Shown here: positions 37,092-46,437 of the stretch, piece after piece
Layout: the number at the start of each line of letters is the position of its first letter
Numbering within the stretch: the stretch's first letter is position 1
NCBI RefSeq assembly: GCF_000703005.1
Contig: NZ_JNLH01000001.1
Coordinates: forward strand, 2,039,001 to 2,103,000
Direction: 5' to 3'
DNA length: 64,000 bases
DNA from: Pseudobutyrivibrio ruminis HUN009
GTDB taxonomy: Bacteria > Bacillota > Clostridia > Lachnospirales > Lachnospiraceae
Notes under the pieces: generated by a model
The model's input: only the letters and a program-made list of their open reading frames with translations
What the model was told of the DNA's origin: nothing
Databases searched by the model: none
Translations under genes and position numbers: made by a program

Positions 37092-38038
37092 TGGATAAAT
37101 TAGTAATCTTAACTGGACCAACTGCGGTCGGCAAAACTTCACTATCAATTAATCTCGCCAAAGCTATAAATGGCGAGATTATTTCTGCTGATAGCATGCA
37201 GGTTTATAGAAAAATGGATATAGGGACAGCGAAGGTTACACCGGAGGAAATGGATGGCGTTAGACACCATATGATTGATGTGATTGAGCCTACTGAGGAT
37301 TATCACGTTGTAAAGTTTCAGCAAATGGTGAAGGATGCCATGGCAGATATTTACTCACGAGGAAAAATCCCTATCATCTGCGGAGGAACAGGTTTTTATA
37401 TTCAGGCGATTCTTTATGATATCGATTTTACAGAAAATGATATCGACAAATCCTACCGTCAGTCACTGGAGGATTTTGCTGATAAGTTCGGAAATGATGC
37501 TTTGCATGAAAAACTCAAAGAAATTGATCCTGAGTCGGCAGAAACTATTCCGGCTGCAAATAGAAAGCGTGTGATTAGAGCTATCGAGTATTATGAGCAG
37601 ACAGGTGAAAAGTTTTCTGTTCATAATGCTACTCAAAGAGAAAAAACTAGCCCTTACAACTTTGCTTATTTTGTATTAAATGACGATAGGGAATTGCTAT
37701 ATAATCGAATTAATAAGAGAGTTGATATAATGATGAAGGACGGCTTACAGTCCGAAATCGATAGTCTGCTTGCTATGGGCGTCAAAAAAGGTATGACTTC
37801 CATGGATGGCATTGGCTATAAAGAATTATTGTCTTACAAGGATGGCGAAATATCTTTGGATGAGGCAGTAGAGCTTATTAAAAAGAACTCTAGAAACTAC
37901 GCCAAGCGTCAACTAACTTGGTTTAGAAGAGAAAAAGAAGTCATTTGGCTTGATAAAACAGTTTATACGACAAGTGATGCTTTACTTGAAAAGATTTTAA
38001 CTTGTTTGAAAGAGAAAGGAATTATAGAAAGTGTTTAG
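37091..38038 (+). CDS. miaA: tRNA dimethylallyltransferase MiaA
   Basis: 315 residues. The P-loop GPTAVGKTSLS lies at the N-terminus, followed by ISADSMQVYRKMDIGTAK and the VRHHMIDVI region. The tRNA-binding AANRKRVIRAIEYYEQTG and RQLTWFRRE segments are present. It adds dimethylallyl to A37 of tRNAs reading U-starting codons. It is the third gene of the mutS-mutL-miaA chain. The next gene starts inside its 3' end (8-nt overlap). Confidence 0.97.
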   Translation: MDKLVILTGPTAVGKTSLSINLAKAINGEIISADSMQVYRKMDIGTAKVTPEEMDGVRHHMIDVIEPTEDYHVVKFQQMVKDAMADIYSRGKIPIICGGTGFYIQAILYDIDFTENDIDKSYRQSLEDFADKFGNDALHEKLKEIDPESAETIPAANRKRVIRAIEYYEQTGEKFSVHNATQREKTSPYNFAYFVLNDDRELLYNRINKRVDIMMKDGLQSEIDSLLAMGVKKGMTSMDGIGYKELLSYKDGEISLDEAVELIKKNSRNYAKRQLTWFRREKEVIWLDKTVYTTSDALLEKILTCLKEKGIIESV

Positions 38039-39317
38039 TATTTATAAGGATTTTGGTATTTCGAAAGAAGTTTATGATTACGGTGAGGAGATTCTAAAGG
38101 GTCTTAAGGACAGATTCGAAGAAATCGACAAAACAGCAGAGTATAATCAGTTGAAAGTTCTTAAGGCTATGCAGGAGCATAAGGTTGCTGCTGAGTGCTT
38201 CAACACATCAACAGGATATGGCTATGATGATGTTGGACGTGATACCTTAGAAAAGGTTTATGCTTCAGTGTTTAAAACAGAGGATGCACTTGTTCGTCCA
38301 CAGATTACATGTGGTACACATGCTCTTGCTCTTGCATTGATGAGTAATCTTAGACCAGGAGATGAGTTACTTTCACCTGTAGGAAAGCCTTACGATACAC
38401 TTGAAGAGGTAATCGGTATTCGTCCTTCGAACGGTTCATTAGCAGAGTATGGCATTACATATGCGCAGGTTGATTTGTTAGAAGATGGCGGTTTTGATTA
38501 CGATGGAATCAAGGCAGCTATTAATGAAAAGACAAAGCTTGTAACAATTCAGCGTTCTAAGGGCTATGCAAATCGTCCTACATTATCAGTTTCACAGATT
38601 GGTGAGCTTATTTCCTTCATCAAAGGTATTAAGCCAGATGTTGTTTGCATGGTTGACAACTGCTACGGCGAATTTGTTGAGAGAATCGAGCCAACAGAAG
38701 TTGGTGCTGATATGTGCGTAGGTTCTCTTATTAAGAATCCAGGTGGCGGACTTGCTCCTATTGGAGGCTATATCGTAGGAACAAAGGAATGTGTAGAAAA
38801 TGCTGCCCACAGATTAACTTCCCCAGGTCTTGGAAAGGAAGTTGGCGCGTCACTTGGCATTATGCAGTCATTCTATCAGGGATTCTTCCTTGCACCTACA
38901 GTAGTTGCTGGCGCTTTAAAGGGTGCTATTTTTGCAGCAAATGTATATGAGAAGCTTGGATTCTTGTGCGTTCCAAATTCTACAGAATCAAGACATGATA
39001 TTATTCAGGCTGTATCATTCCTTAAGCCAGAAGGACTTATTGCTTTCTGCGAAGGAATTCAGGCAGCGGCACCTGTGGATTCATACGTTAAACCTGAGCC
39101 TTGGGATATGCCAGGTTATGATAGTAAGGTTATCATGGCAGCCGGTGCCTTTGTACAGGGCTCATCAATTGAATTATCTGCAGACGGCCCACTTCGTGCC
39201 CCATATACAGCCTTCTTCCAGGGCGGACTTACATGGAATCATGCTAAGCTTGGCATACTCAATTCACTCCAAAAACTAGTGGATGCTTGCCTTGTGATGA
39301 AGTCACAACTGTGTTAA
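38031..39317 (+). CDS. Methionine gamma-lyase-family PLP protein (YnbB-like)
   Basis: 428 residues from GTG 38031, preceded by AAAGGA. It belongs to the PLP-dependent family annotated as aluminium resistance or methionine gamma-lyase-like (YnbB). Family blocks are FNTSTGYGYDDVGRD near 57, RPQITCGTHALALAL near 88 and the lysine segment GSLIKNPGGGLAP near 234. It is found after miaA in many Firmicutes. Lyase activity on a sulphur amino acid is plausible but not shown. The next promoter lies in its 3' end. Confidence 0.9.
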   Translation: MFSIYKDFGISKEVYDYGEEILKGLKDRFEEIDKTAEYNQLKVLKAMQEHKVAAECFNTSTGYGYDDVGRDTLEKVYASVFKTEDALVRPQITCGTHALALALMSNLRPGDELLSPVGKPYDTLEEVIGIRPSNGSLAEYGITYAQVDLLEDGGFDYDGIKAAINEKTKLVTIQRSKGYANRPTLSVSQIGELISFIKGIKPDVVCMVDNCYGEFVERIEPTEVGADMCVGSLIKNPGGGLAPIGGYIVGTKECVENAAHRLTSPGLGKEVGASLGIMQSFYQGFFLAPTVVAGALKGAIFAANVYEKLGFLCVPNSTESRHDIIQAVSFLKPEGLIAFCEGIQAAAPVDSYVKPEPWDMPGYDSKVIMAAGAFVQGSSIELSADGPLRAPYTAFFQGGLTWNHAKLGILNSLQKLVDACLVMKSQLC

Positions 39318-39320
39318 AAT
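39292..39320 (+). promoter_or_regulatory. Sigma-A promoter of the mre cluster
   Basis: TTGTGA at 39292-39297, a 17-nt spacer and TAAAAT at 39315-39320, embedded in the end of the upstream gene. The -35 forms half of an inverted repeat TTGTGA-N5-TCACAA (39292-39308). Confidence 0.7.
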
Positions 39321-39361
39321 TTTTAGGATGTTTTATATAAAAATATTTACGGAGGAAAACC

Positions 39362-40375
39362 ATGGCCAATTCATTTGGTATTGATATAGGAACTCAAAAT
39401 CTTAAGATTTTCAGCGGTTCTAATAATCAAATTACTGACATAAAAAATACTATTGCAATCGTTAACAAGAATCAGATGTATTCATACGGTGATGCAGCTT
39501 ATTCTATGTACGAAAAAGCTCCAGATACAATCAATGTTTCATTCCCAATTGTTTCTGGTGTTATTGCTGATTTTGACAATATGCAAACTATGCTTTTCGA
39601 AGTTATCGAAAAGGATTTAAAGGGCAAGATTAAGGGTAGCGACATTGTTGTTGCTGTACCTACTGACATTACCGAGGTAGAAAAGAAGGCTTTCTCTGAT
39701 TTATTTAGCAAATCAAAGAATAAGCCACATTCTATCAGAGTTTGCGAGAAGCCTATTGCCAGTGCTATCGGTATGGGACTTGATGTTTCAGAGCCTACAG
39801 GTGTTATGGTGGTAGATCTTGGTGCAGATACAACTGAGATTTCTGTTATTTCCCTTGGTGGCCTCGTTTTATCAGAGCTTCTTCCATTTGGTGGAAATCA
39901 GATTGATGAGTCAATCGTTACATACCTCAAGAGAAACTTTAATCTTGTAATTGGACAGAAGACTGCAAAGCAGCTTAAAGAAGAAATCGGTTCAGCACAG
40001 GAGGGAAGAGGACAGAAGCTTACCGTTGTAGGCCGTGATGTTGTTAGCGGTCTTCCTATCGAGATGGAAGTTGAAAGCGATACAATCTACAATGCTATCA
40101 AGAATGATTTAGAGAGCTTCTGCACAAATGTAAAGCTTATCCTTGAAAAAGTTCCACCAGAGCTTGCAAAGGATATTGTTCACTCTGGTATTTATCTTAC
40201 AGGTGGTACATCTCAGCTTTATCAATTAACAGATTTATTTTCAGAGGTTACAAACATTAAGGTTAATGTAATGGATGATCCACAGGAATCTTGTGTTAGA
40301 GGTTTAGGACAGGTTCTTTCAGATTCTAAATACAAAATTTATGGATATAGCATGAGGGCAAGGATTTTCAAATAA
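39362..40375 (+). CDS. mreB: Rod-shape protein MreB, divergent
   Basis: 337 residues, MreB length. Actin-fold motifs are present but altered: phosphate-1 reads GIDIGTQNLKIF (usually GIDLGTANT), and phosphate-2 reads VVDLGADTTEISVIS (usually VDIGGGTTE). The adenosine motif is YLTGGTSQL near residue 278. It should polymerise under the membrane and guide the elongasome made of the following genes. GGAGG precedes the ATG. Its stop overlaps mreC by one base. It could be called an MreB/Mbl-like homologue. Confidence 0.93.
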   Translation: MANSFGIDIGTQNLKIFSGSNNQITDIKNTIAIVNKNQMYSYGDAAYSMYEKAPDTINVSFPIVSGVIADFDNMQTMLFEVIEKDLKGKIKGSDIVVAVPTDITEVEKKAFSDLFSKSKNKPHSIRVCEKPIASAIGMGLDVSEPTGVMVVDLGADTTEISVISLGGLVLSELLPFGGNQIDESIVTYLKRNFNLVIGQKTAKQLKEEIGSAQEGRGQKLTVVGRDVVSGLPIEMEVESDTIYNAIKNDLESFCTNVKLILEKVPPELAKDIVHSGIYLTGGTSQLYQLTDLFSEVTNIKVNVMDDPQESCVRGLGQVLSDSKYKIYGYSMRARIFK

Positions 40376-41238
40376 TGAGACAAAGAAAAGCAAATGGCGG
40401 TATTCCAAGTAAATATTTGCTAATGATTTTATCTATTGTTTGTATAATGCTTTTGTTTTTCAGTTATTCAACTGGTTTTTCAGGTGGTCCATTAGAGACA
40501 ATTGCCAATCATATCTTTATTCCTATGCAAAAGGGTATAGATTACATTGGCAGCTCTATAGCCATTTCTTCAGCTGATACCAAGACACGTGAGGAATTGG
40601 TTGCGGAAAACGAAGAGCTTCAGGCTCAGGTTGATGAGCTTAATTCTACTATCAACAACTACGAGCTTAAGCTTAAAGAATTAGATGAATTACAGGAATT
40701 ATACGAACTAGATCAAACTTACTACGACTATGAGACAACTGGCGCCAGAATCATCGGCAAAGGCACATCCAATTGGTTCAACACCTTTACAATCGATAAA
40801 GGCACCAAGGATGGAATAGAGGTAGATATGAATGTTATCGCTGATGGCGGTCTTGTTGGTATCGTTACTTCTGTTGGAGATTCCTATGCAGTTGTTCGCG
40901 CAATCATAGATGACACATCTAATGTTAGTGCAACCATATCATCAACCGAAGATAACTGTATCGTTTCAGGTTCTCTTGAGAATATGACTGCAAGCAATCT
41001 TATCTTGTTTTCGGATTTGGATGATGATGAAGATAAAGTTGCAATAGGAGATGTTATTGTTACATCTAACATTTCTGACAAATATCTTCCAGGATTGATG
41101 ATTGGATATGTTTCATCTGTTTCTTTGGATGAAAATGAACTTACAAAATCTGGTACAGTCACACCTGTTGTAGATTTTAAACATTTATCTAATGTCCTTG
41201 TTATTAAGCAGTTAAAGGAGTCATACGAAAGTGAGTGA
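40375..41238 (+). CDS. mreC: Rod-shape protein MreC
   Basis: 287 residues. One transmembrane helix (about 14-33), a coiled coil (about 70-115, ENEELQAQVDELNSTINN) and a beta-rich extracytoplasmic domain. The domain has GTSNWFNTFTIDKGTKDGI near 143 and later SDKYLPGLMIGYVSSV. MreC links cytoplasmic MreB to the PBP2/RodA synthase. It overlaps mreB by 1 nt and mreD by 8 nt. Confidence 0.96.
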   Translation: MRQRKANGGIPSKYLLMILSIVCIMLLFFSYSTGFSGGPLETIANHIFIPMQKGIDYIGSSIAISSADTKTREELVAENEELQAQVDELNSTINNYELKLKELDELQELYELDQTYYDYETTGARIIGKGTSNWFNTFTIDKGTKDGIEVDMNVIADGGLVGIVTSVGDSYAVVRAIIDDTSNVSATISSTEDNCIVSGSLENMTASNLILFSDLDDDEDKVAIGDVIVTSNISDKYLPGLMIGYVSSVSLDENELTKSGTVTPVVDFKHLSNVLVIKQLKESYESE

Positions 41239-41776
41239 TTTTAAGCAATATTTAAAGAAAATATTGATTATAGCCCTTGTCATTTATGTATGCTTCTTAC
41301 TGCAGACAAGTGTTTTTTCTAGATATAGACTTGCAGGTGTTACACCTAATGTCTTGATTTGTGTGGTATCTACTTACGGCTTTATGAAAGGCCGTAAATA
41401 CGGTATCCTCATTGGCTTTTTTGTAGGTATTCTTTTGGATATCTTTTCAGGCGGACTCTTTGGAATGTACGCACTGATTTATATGTATATAGGTCTTTTA
41501 AATGGTCTATTTAAAAAGCAGTTCTTTGGTGACGATTTACGTCTTCCAATGATTCTTATTGGGACAAGTGATTTAATTTACGGCATAGCCACTTATCTCA
41601 CTTTGTTTGCAATTAGATCTCAGTATGATTTTTCTTATTATCTGTTGAATATCATTTTACCTGAGGTTGTTTACACTTTACTTGTATCCATTTTTGTTTA
41701 TTATGCAATTCTTCATTTAAACAATTGGGTAGAAAAACTAGAAAAGAAAGGTTCTGATAGAATTGGATATTATTAA
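41231..41776 (+). CDS. mreD: Rod-shape protein MreD
   Basis: 181 residues, mostly hydrophobic, with about five or six membrane helices. The start is GTG 41231, with AAAGGAG at the end of mreC. The GFFVGILLDIFSGGLFGMYAL segment is typical. MreD is the integral membrane partner of MreC in the elongasome. Its 3' end overlaps the PBP2 start by 14 nt. Confidence 0.93.
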   Translation: MSDFKQYLKKILIIALVIYVCFLLQTSVFSRYRLAGVTPNVLICVVSTYGFMKGRKYGILIGFFVGILLDIFSGGLFGMYALIYMYIGLLNGLFKKQFFGDDLRLPMILIGTSDLIYGIATYLTLFAIRSQYDFSYYLLNIILPEVVYTLLVSIFVYYAILHLNNWVEKLEKKGSDRIGYY

Positions 41777-44606
41777 GGACTTTTTTGAAAATGTATTTTC
41801 TTCACGTATTCGCGTGGTTATAGTAGCAATGATTACTTTTGCTGCTATTCTAATTTCACGTCTTTTTTATTTGCAAATATTAAATGGTAGTGAATATCAG
41901 GATAATTACAATTTAAAACTTGAAAAGACTGAATCAATTGCCGCTACAAGAGGAAATATATACGATAGAAATGGTAATTTACTAGCTTATAATGAGCTAG
42001 TTTATGCCGTTACTATTCAGGATACTGGAACATATTCCTCTACAAAGGAGAGAAGCCAGTCGTTAAATACTGAAATTGCAGAAATTATTTCTAAGCTTGA
42101 AAGCAATGGGGATACAATTGATAACGACTTTGGAATCTATATAGATTCATCAGGATCATTTCAGTTTTTAAGTTCTGGTTCTGCTTTACAGCGTTTTAGG
42201 GCTGATGTTTTTGGAAAGAATAGCGTTGATGATTTGGAATATAATGACGAGCTAGGTATTGATGAAGCTACAGCCACTGCTGATCAGATTATCGACTATC
42301 TTGAAGGCGAAAAGGTTTACAATATATCTGATGAGTATTCTAAAAAGCTTCGCTATGAGATTATGGTTGTTCGTTACAATATGGGCCAGAACTCATATCA
42401 GAAATATATTTCAACTGTTATAGCATCGGATGTTTCAGATGAGTCAGTTGCTTTCATCAAAGAAAACATAAATGAGCTTACTGGTGTTGATGTAGAACAA
42501 AAGTCACTTCGTCGATACGTAGATAGCGAATACTTCGCACATATTATTGGTTATACAGGTCAGATATCTACTTCCGAATATAAGGAGCTTTCTGCCACAG
42601 ATAGCACCGTTGAAACTACAGATATCGTTGGTAAATCAGGTATTGAAAAATACATGAATGATTACCTTTCCGGAACAAAAGGTTTTGAGACCTTGTATGT
42701 TGATAGTGTGGGAAATACTATTGCAGAGGGAGATTACCAGGCTGCTGTTTCTGGAAATGATGTTTATCTGTCTATTGATATGGATTTACAAAAGGCAGCT
42801 TATATTCTTCTAGAACAGGAGATTGCTGGAATCCTATATTCAAAGATTCAAAATATCAAAGAGTACAACACAACCTCTTCAAGCGATGTTGTAGTGCCTA
42901 TCTATGATGTTTATTATTCTTTGATTAAAAATGGAATCATTGATATTAACGCATTTTCTGACCCTAATGCTTCACAGACTGAAAAGGATGTTTTGAGTGC
43001 CTATGAGGTAAAGGAAAAAGAAGTTTTAGCTACGTTAAAGAGCCAGCTCAAGGCTTCTAATGAGACTGTTTACAATCAACTTCCATCTGAGTATCAAGCA
43101 TATTCTACTTATATTGTTACAACTCTTAAGAGTCTTGGTATTTTTGATGCCAGTGCCATTGATACATCTTCTGATGTACAAACAAGCTGGACATCAGAGG
43201 AGATGGCAGTCAATAAATATCTTATCTATGCCATTGAACAAAACTGGATAGACATTACAAAATACGAATCAGAAGCTAAGTATGCAGATACAGATGAGCT
43301 TTATGCTGATTTAGTTGATTATATAATTGATTATCTTTCAACTGATACATCATTCCAAAAGCTTGTTTATAAGTATCTTCTTCTGGATGATAATATTTCG
43401 GGAAGCCAGCTTTGCCTGATTTTATATGAGCAGGGTGTTCTTTCAAAGGAAGATGATGAAGACTATACCAAGCTTGCAGGTGGTCAAATTACAGCATATG
43501 AATTTATGCTTTCAAAGATTAAGTCTTTGGAAATTACACCAGGTCAGCTTGCTCTCGATCCTTGCTCTGGATCAACTGTTCTTATTGATGTTAATACAGG
43601 CGAAGTTTTAGCAATGGTTACTTACCCAGGATATGATAATAATAAGCTTGCCAATTCAGTAGATGCTGATTATTATTCATACCTTACAAATAGTGCTGCA
43701 AATCCTTTGTACAACTATGCTACTCAGCAGAGAACAGCCCCTGGTTCTACTTTCAAGATTGTCAGCTCTACAGCCGGTTTGGCAGAAAATGTTATTACAA
43801 CAACATCGGAAATTGTCGATTTAGGACAATATACTAAGGTTTCAAATAATCCTAAGTGTTGGATTTACCCAAGCAACCACGGTAGCATCAATGTCTCTGA
43901 AGCTATTAGAGATTCTTGTAACTACTTCTTCTATGAAGTTGGTTGGAGACTTGCCGGTGGTGATGGTGCCTATGATGACGCTACTGGTATTGATAAGATT
44001 ACTGAGTATGCATCTTTATATGGATTAGATGAAACTACAGGAATTGAAATAGAGGAAAATACACCTCATATTGCGACAGAGTATCCTGTCATGGCTGCTA
44101 TCGGTCAGTCTGATAACAACTATACGACTATCGGATTAGCAAGATATGCTGCAGCTATTGCTAGTGAGGGAACTGTTTATAACCTTACACTTCTTGATAG
44201 TGTTAGAGATTCTGAAGGTAATGTTATTGAAAGCTATAGCCCATCTGTTAGAAACCAGATAGATGTACTTAATACATCAGAATGGGATGCTATCCACTAT
44301 GGTATGAGAATGGTATGTGAGTCCCTTTCATCCTTTAATGGTTTCTCTGTTGAGGTTGCCGGTAAGACAGGTACTGCCCAGCAGGTTGCATCTCGTCCTA
44401 ACCACGCTTTATTTATTGGATTTGCACCGTATAGTGATCCAGAGGTTTCAATAGCAACTCGTATCGCTTATGGTTATACATCACATAATGCTGCTGAGGT
44501 TTCGAAAGATATTTTGGCTTATTACTTTGGTGTATCTGCAACTGAAGATTTGCTTAGTGGTGAGGCTAGCACTGTTTCAAATTCTGAAAATGAATTTACA
44601 GATTAA
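41763..44606 (+). CDS. mrdA: Penicillin-binding protein 2 (elongation transpeptidase)
   Basis: 947 residues from TTG 41763. It has one N-terminal membrane helix, a PBP dimerisation domain (starting with AATRGNIYDRNGNLLAYN near residue 60) and the C-terminal transpeptidase. Active-site motifs are SxxK as S662-T-F-K665, SxN in SCNY (about 718-721) and KTG at 868-870. It cross-links side-wall peptidoglycan together with RodA. About 220 residues lie between the DLQKAAYILLEQEI helix and the start of the transpeptidase fold. This insert makes it much longer than the 600-700 residues common in PBP2. It overlaps mreD. Confidence 0.95.
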   Translation: MDIIKDFFENVFSSRIRVVIVAMITFAAILISRLFYLQILNGSEYQDNYNLKLEKTESIAATRGNIYDRNGNLLAYNELVYAVTIQDTGTYSSTKERSQSLNTEIAEIISKLESNGDTIDNDFGIYIDSSGSFQFLSSGSALQRFRADVFGKNSVDDLEYNDELGIDEATATADQIIDYLEGEKVYNISDEYSKKLRYEIMVVRYNMGQNSYQKYISTVIASDVSDESVAFIKENINELTGVDVEQKSLRRYVDSEYFAHIIGYTGQISTSEYKELSATDSTVETTDIVGKSGIEKYMNDYLSGTKGFETLYVDSVGNTIAEGDYQAAVSGNDVYLSIDMDLQKAAYILLEQEIAGILYSKIQNIKEYNTTSSSDVVVPIYDVYYSLIKNGIIDINAFSDPNASQTEKDVLSAYEVKEKEVLATLKSQLKASNETVYNQLPSEYQAYSTYIVTTLKSLGIFDASAIDTSSDVQTSWTSEEMAVNKYLIYAIEQNWIDITKYESEAKYADTDELYADLVDYIIDYLSTDTSFQKLVYKYLLLDDNISGSQLCLILYEQGVLSKEDDEDYTKLAGGQITAYEFMLSKIKSLEITPGQLALDPCSGSTVLIDVNTGEVLAMVTYPGYDNNKLANSVDADYYSYLTNSAANPLYNYATQQRTAPGSTFKIVSSTAGLAENVITTTSEIVDLGQYTKVSNNPKCWIYPSNHGSINVSEAIRDSCNYFFYEVGWRLAGGDGAYDDATGIDKITEYASLYGLDETTGIEIEENTPHIATEYPVMAAIGQSDNNYTTIGLARYAAAIASEGTVYNLTLLDSVRDSEGNVIESYSPSVRNQIDVLNTSEWDAIHYGMRMVCESLSSFNGFSVEVAGKTGTAQQVASRPNHALFIGFAPYSDPEVSIATRIAYGYTSHNAAEVSKDILAYYFGVSATEDLLSGEASTVSNSENEFTD

Positions 44607-44638
44607 AATACTTTTTAACAATAAAGGGAGAATAAATT

Positions 44639-45322
44639 ATGAGTAATGACCCAGTCATTTTAAAAAGTAATAAATATGGTTTAACTCTTCAATTGGATGC
44701 AACAATTCCCTTTGAAGATTTAGTCAGAGCCGTATGTAAGAAATTTGCTCAGTCTGCCGACTTTTTTGGTGAGACTGAAATGATTTTGGAGACTCAAGGC
44801 AGGGAGCTTACTGCTGAAGAGGGAATGGTGATTATTCAAGCCATCGAATTGAATTCTAAAATCAAAATCATCCTTATACATGAAAATAATGAGTTAAAAG
44901 ATACAAGGATGCTGGGACAGATTGATAAATTCTATTCTGATGAGATTTTTGAAAATGCCAAAATTATTAGAGGCTCTGTCATGAAGAATGATTCAATCAC
45001 TTCAGATTCAAGCCTTGTTATACTTGGAGATGTAAAGCACAAGGCATCAGTTCAGGCGAAGGGCAATATTATTGTTTTAGGCTCCTTAGAAGGTGCAGCT
45101 TATGCAGGATATCCGGACAACACTGGATGTTATATTGCAACTGGTCTTTTGGATAGCGACAATATTCAAATAGGTACTGTTAATGGAGCTATCAAGATTC
45201 AGGAAAAATGGTCTTTTAGAGTTCATAAAAAAGAAATCGAGCCGATGGGCATTTCTGTTTGGAATAGAGAGCTCCTTGCTGAGCCTCTTAGCAGTGGATT
45301 ACTTAGAAGGATTAAAAACTAA
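44639..45322 (+). CDS. minC: Septum site-determining protein MinC, atypical
   Basis: 227 residues. The N-terminal domain (about 1-100) and the C-terminal beta-helix (about 105-190, ILGDV then GNIIVLGSLEGAAYAG) identify MinC, an FtsZ inhibitor. In most MinC proteins the C-terminal domain opens with RSGQ, the MinD contact; the aligned residues here are MKND (115-118). A 35-residue extension follows the beta-helix. minD and minE, which usually come next, are absent: rodA starts at the stop codon. This MinC may work without MinD or with a distant one. Confidence 0.85.
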   Translation: MSNDPVILKSNKYGLTLQLDATIPFEDLVRAVCKKFAQSADFFGETEMILETQGRELTAEEGMVIIQAIELNSKIKIILIHENNELKDTRMLGQIDKFYSDEIFENAKIIRGSVMKNDSITSDSSLVILGDVKHKASVQAKGNIIVLGSLEGAAYAGYPDNTGCYIATGLLDSDNIQIGTVNGAIKIQEKWSFRVHKKEIEPMGISVWNRELLAEPLSSGLLRRIKN

Positions 45323-46437
45323 TGTTTCACAATTATAGATTTAAAAACCTTGATGTAAAATTAATAATTGCTGTTATAGCGCTGACTATCATTGGCATTT
45401 TTGTTATTGGCAGTGCCAATGAAGCTAATCAGCAAAAGCAGATTCTTGGTATGATTTTAGGAATCTTTGTAATGGCTGCTATGGCACTATTAGATTATGA
45501 TTTCTTGCTTCATTTCCATTGGGTTTATTATTTCCTTGTATTAGGGCTGTTGGCATCTGTTTTGCTTTTTGGTGAAAAATCAGGTGGTGCAACTCGTTGG
45601 ATTGATGTTGGTATTAGATTCCAGCCTTCTGAGTTGGCTAAAATTTTGCTTATTTTATTTTTCGCTTGGTTTTTTATGATGCATGAAGAAGATATTAATA
45701 AGCCTAAAACATTGGCTATAACAATAGTTTTATCAATGTTTCCACTAATTTTGATTGAAAAAGAACCAGATTTATCGACCACAATTGTCACAATGATGAT
45801 TATTTGTGTTATGATATTTGTAACAGGAGTTAGTTATAAGTTGGTCGGTGCCATTTTAGGTGTTACTATACCTGGAATAGCATTATTACTTTTTCTTGTA
45901 ACTCGAGATGGCCAGACGATTCTTGATGAATATCAGGGCCTTAGAATTCTTGCATGGCTTAAGCCTGATGAATATCCTTCAAGTTCTTATCAGCAGCAGA
46001 ATTCTATTATGGCTATCGGTTCAGGACAGCTATTAGGAAAAGGTCTTGGAAATCAGGCTTTTGACTCAGTTAAAAACGGAAATTATATTTCTGAACCTCA
46101 TACAGATTTTATTTTTGCCGTAGCGGGAGAAGAGTTAGGTTTTGTTGGTTCGGCACTTATTATAATACTTATATTTTTTATAACTATCGAGATATTGATG
46201 ATAGCCAAAAATGCAAAGGACATTGCTGGAAAGCTTATTTGTATAGGTATGGCTGCTCTTATTGGATTCCAGAGCTTTGTCAATATTTGTGTTGTTACAG
46301 GTTTAATGCCAAATACAGGTTTACCATTGCCATTTGTTAGTTATGGTTTGACCTCACTTGTAACAGTGTATTTTGGTATAGGTATTGTTTTAAATGTAGG
46401 GCTTCAGTCCAAAAATAACAACGGGAGGCTTTTTTAA
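45322..46437 (+). CDS. rodA: Rod-shape glycosyltransferase RodA (SEDS)
   Basis: 371 residues with about ten membrane helices. SEDS signatures are GSGQLLGKGLGNQ near residue 233, EPHTDFIFAVAGEELGFVG near 254, and LPFVSYGLTSL near 340. RodA polymerises glycan strands from lipid II with PBP2 as its partner. The ATG overlaps the minC stop by one base. It belongs to RodA rather than FtsW by its position in the mre cluster. Confidence 0.95.
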   Translation: MFHNYRFKNLDVKLIIAVIALTIIGIFVIGSANEANQQKQILGMILGIFVMAAMALLDYDFLLHFHWVYYFLVLGLLASVLLFGEKSGGATRWIDVGIRFQPSELAKILLILFFAWFFMMHEEDINKPKTLAITIVLSMFPLILIEKEPDLSTTIVTMMIICVMIFVTGVSYKLVGAILGVTIPGIALLLFLVTRDGQTILDEYQGLRILAWLKPDEYPSSSYQQQNSIMAIGSGQLLGKGLGNQAFDSVKNGNYISEPHTDFIFAVAGEELGFVGSALIIILIFFITIEILMIAKNAKDIAGKLICIGMAALIGFQSFVNICVVTGLMPNTGLPLPFVSYGLTSLVTVYFGIGIVLNVGLQSKNNNGRLF

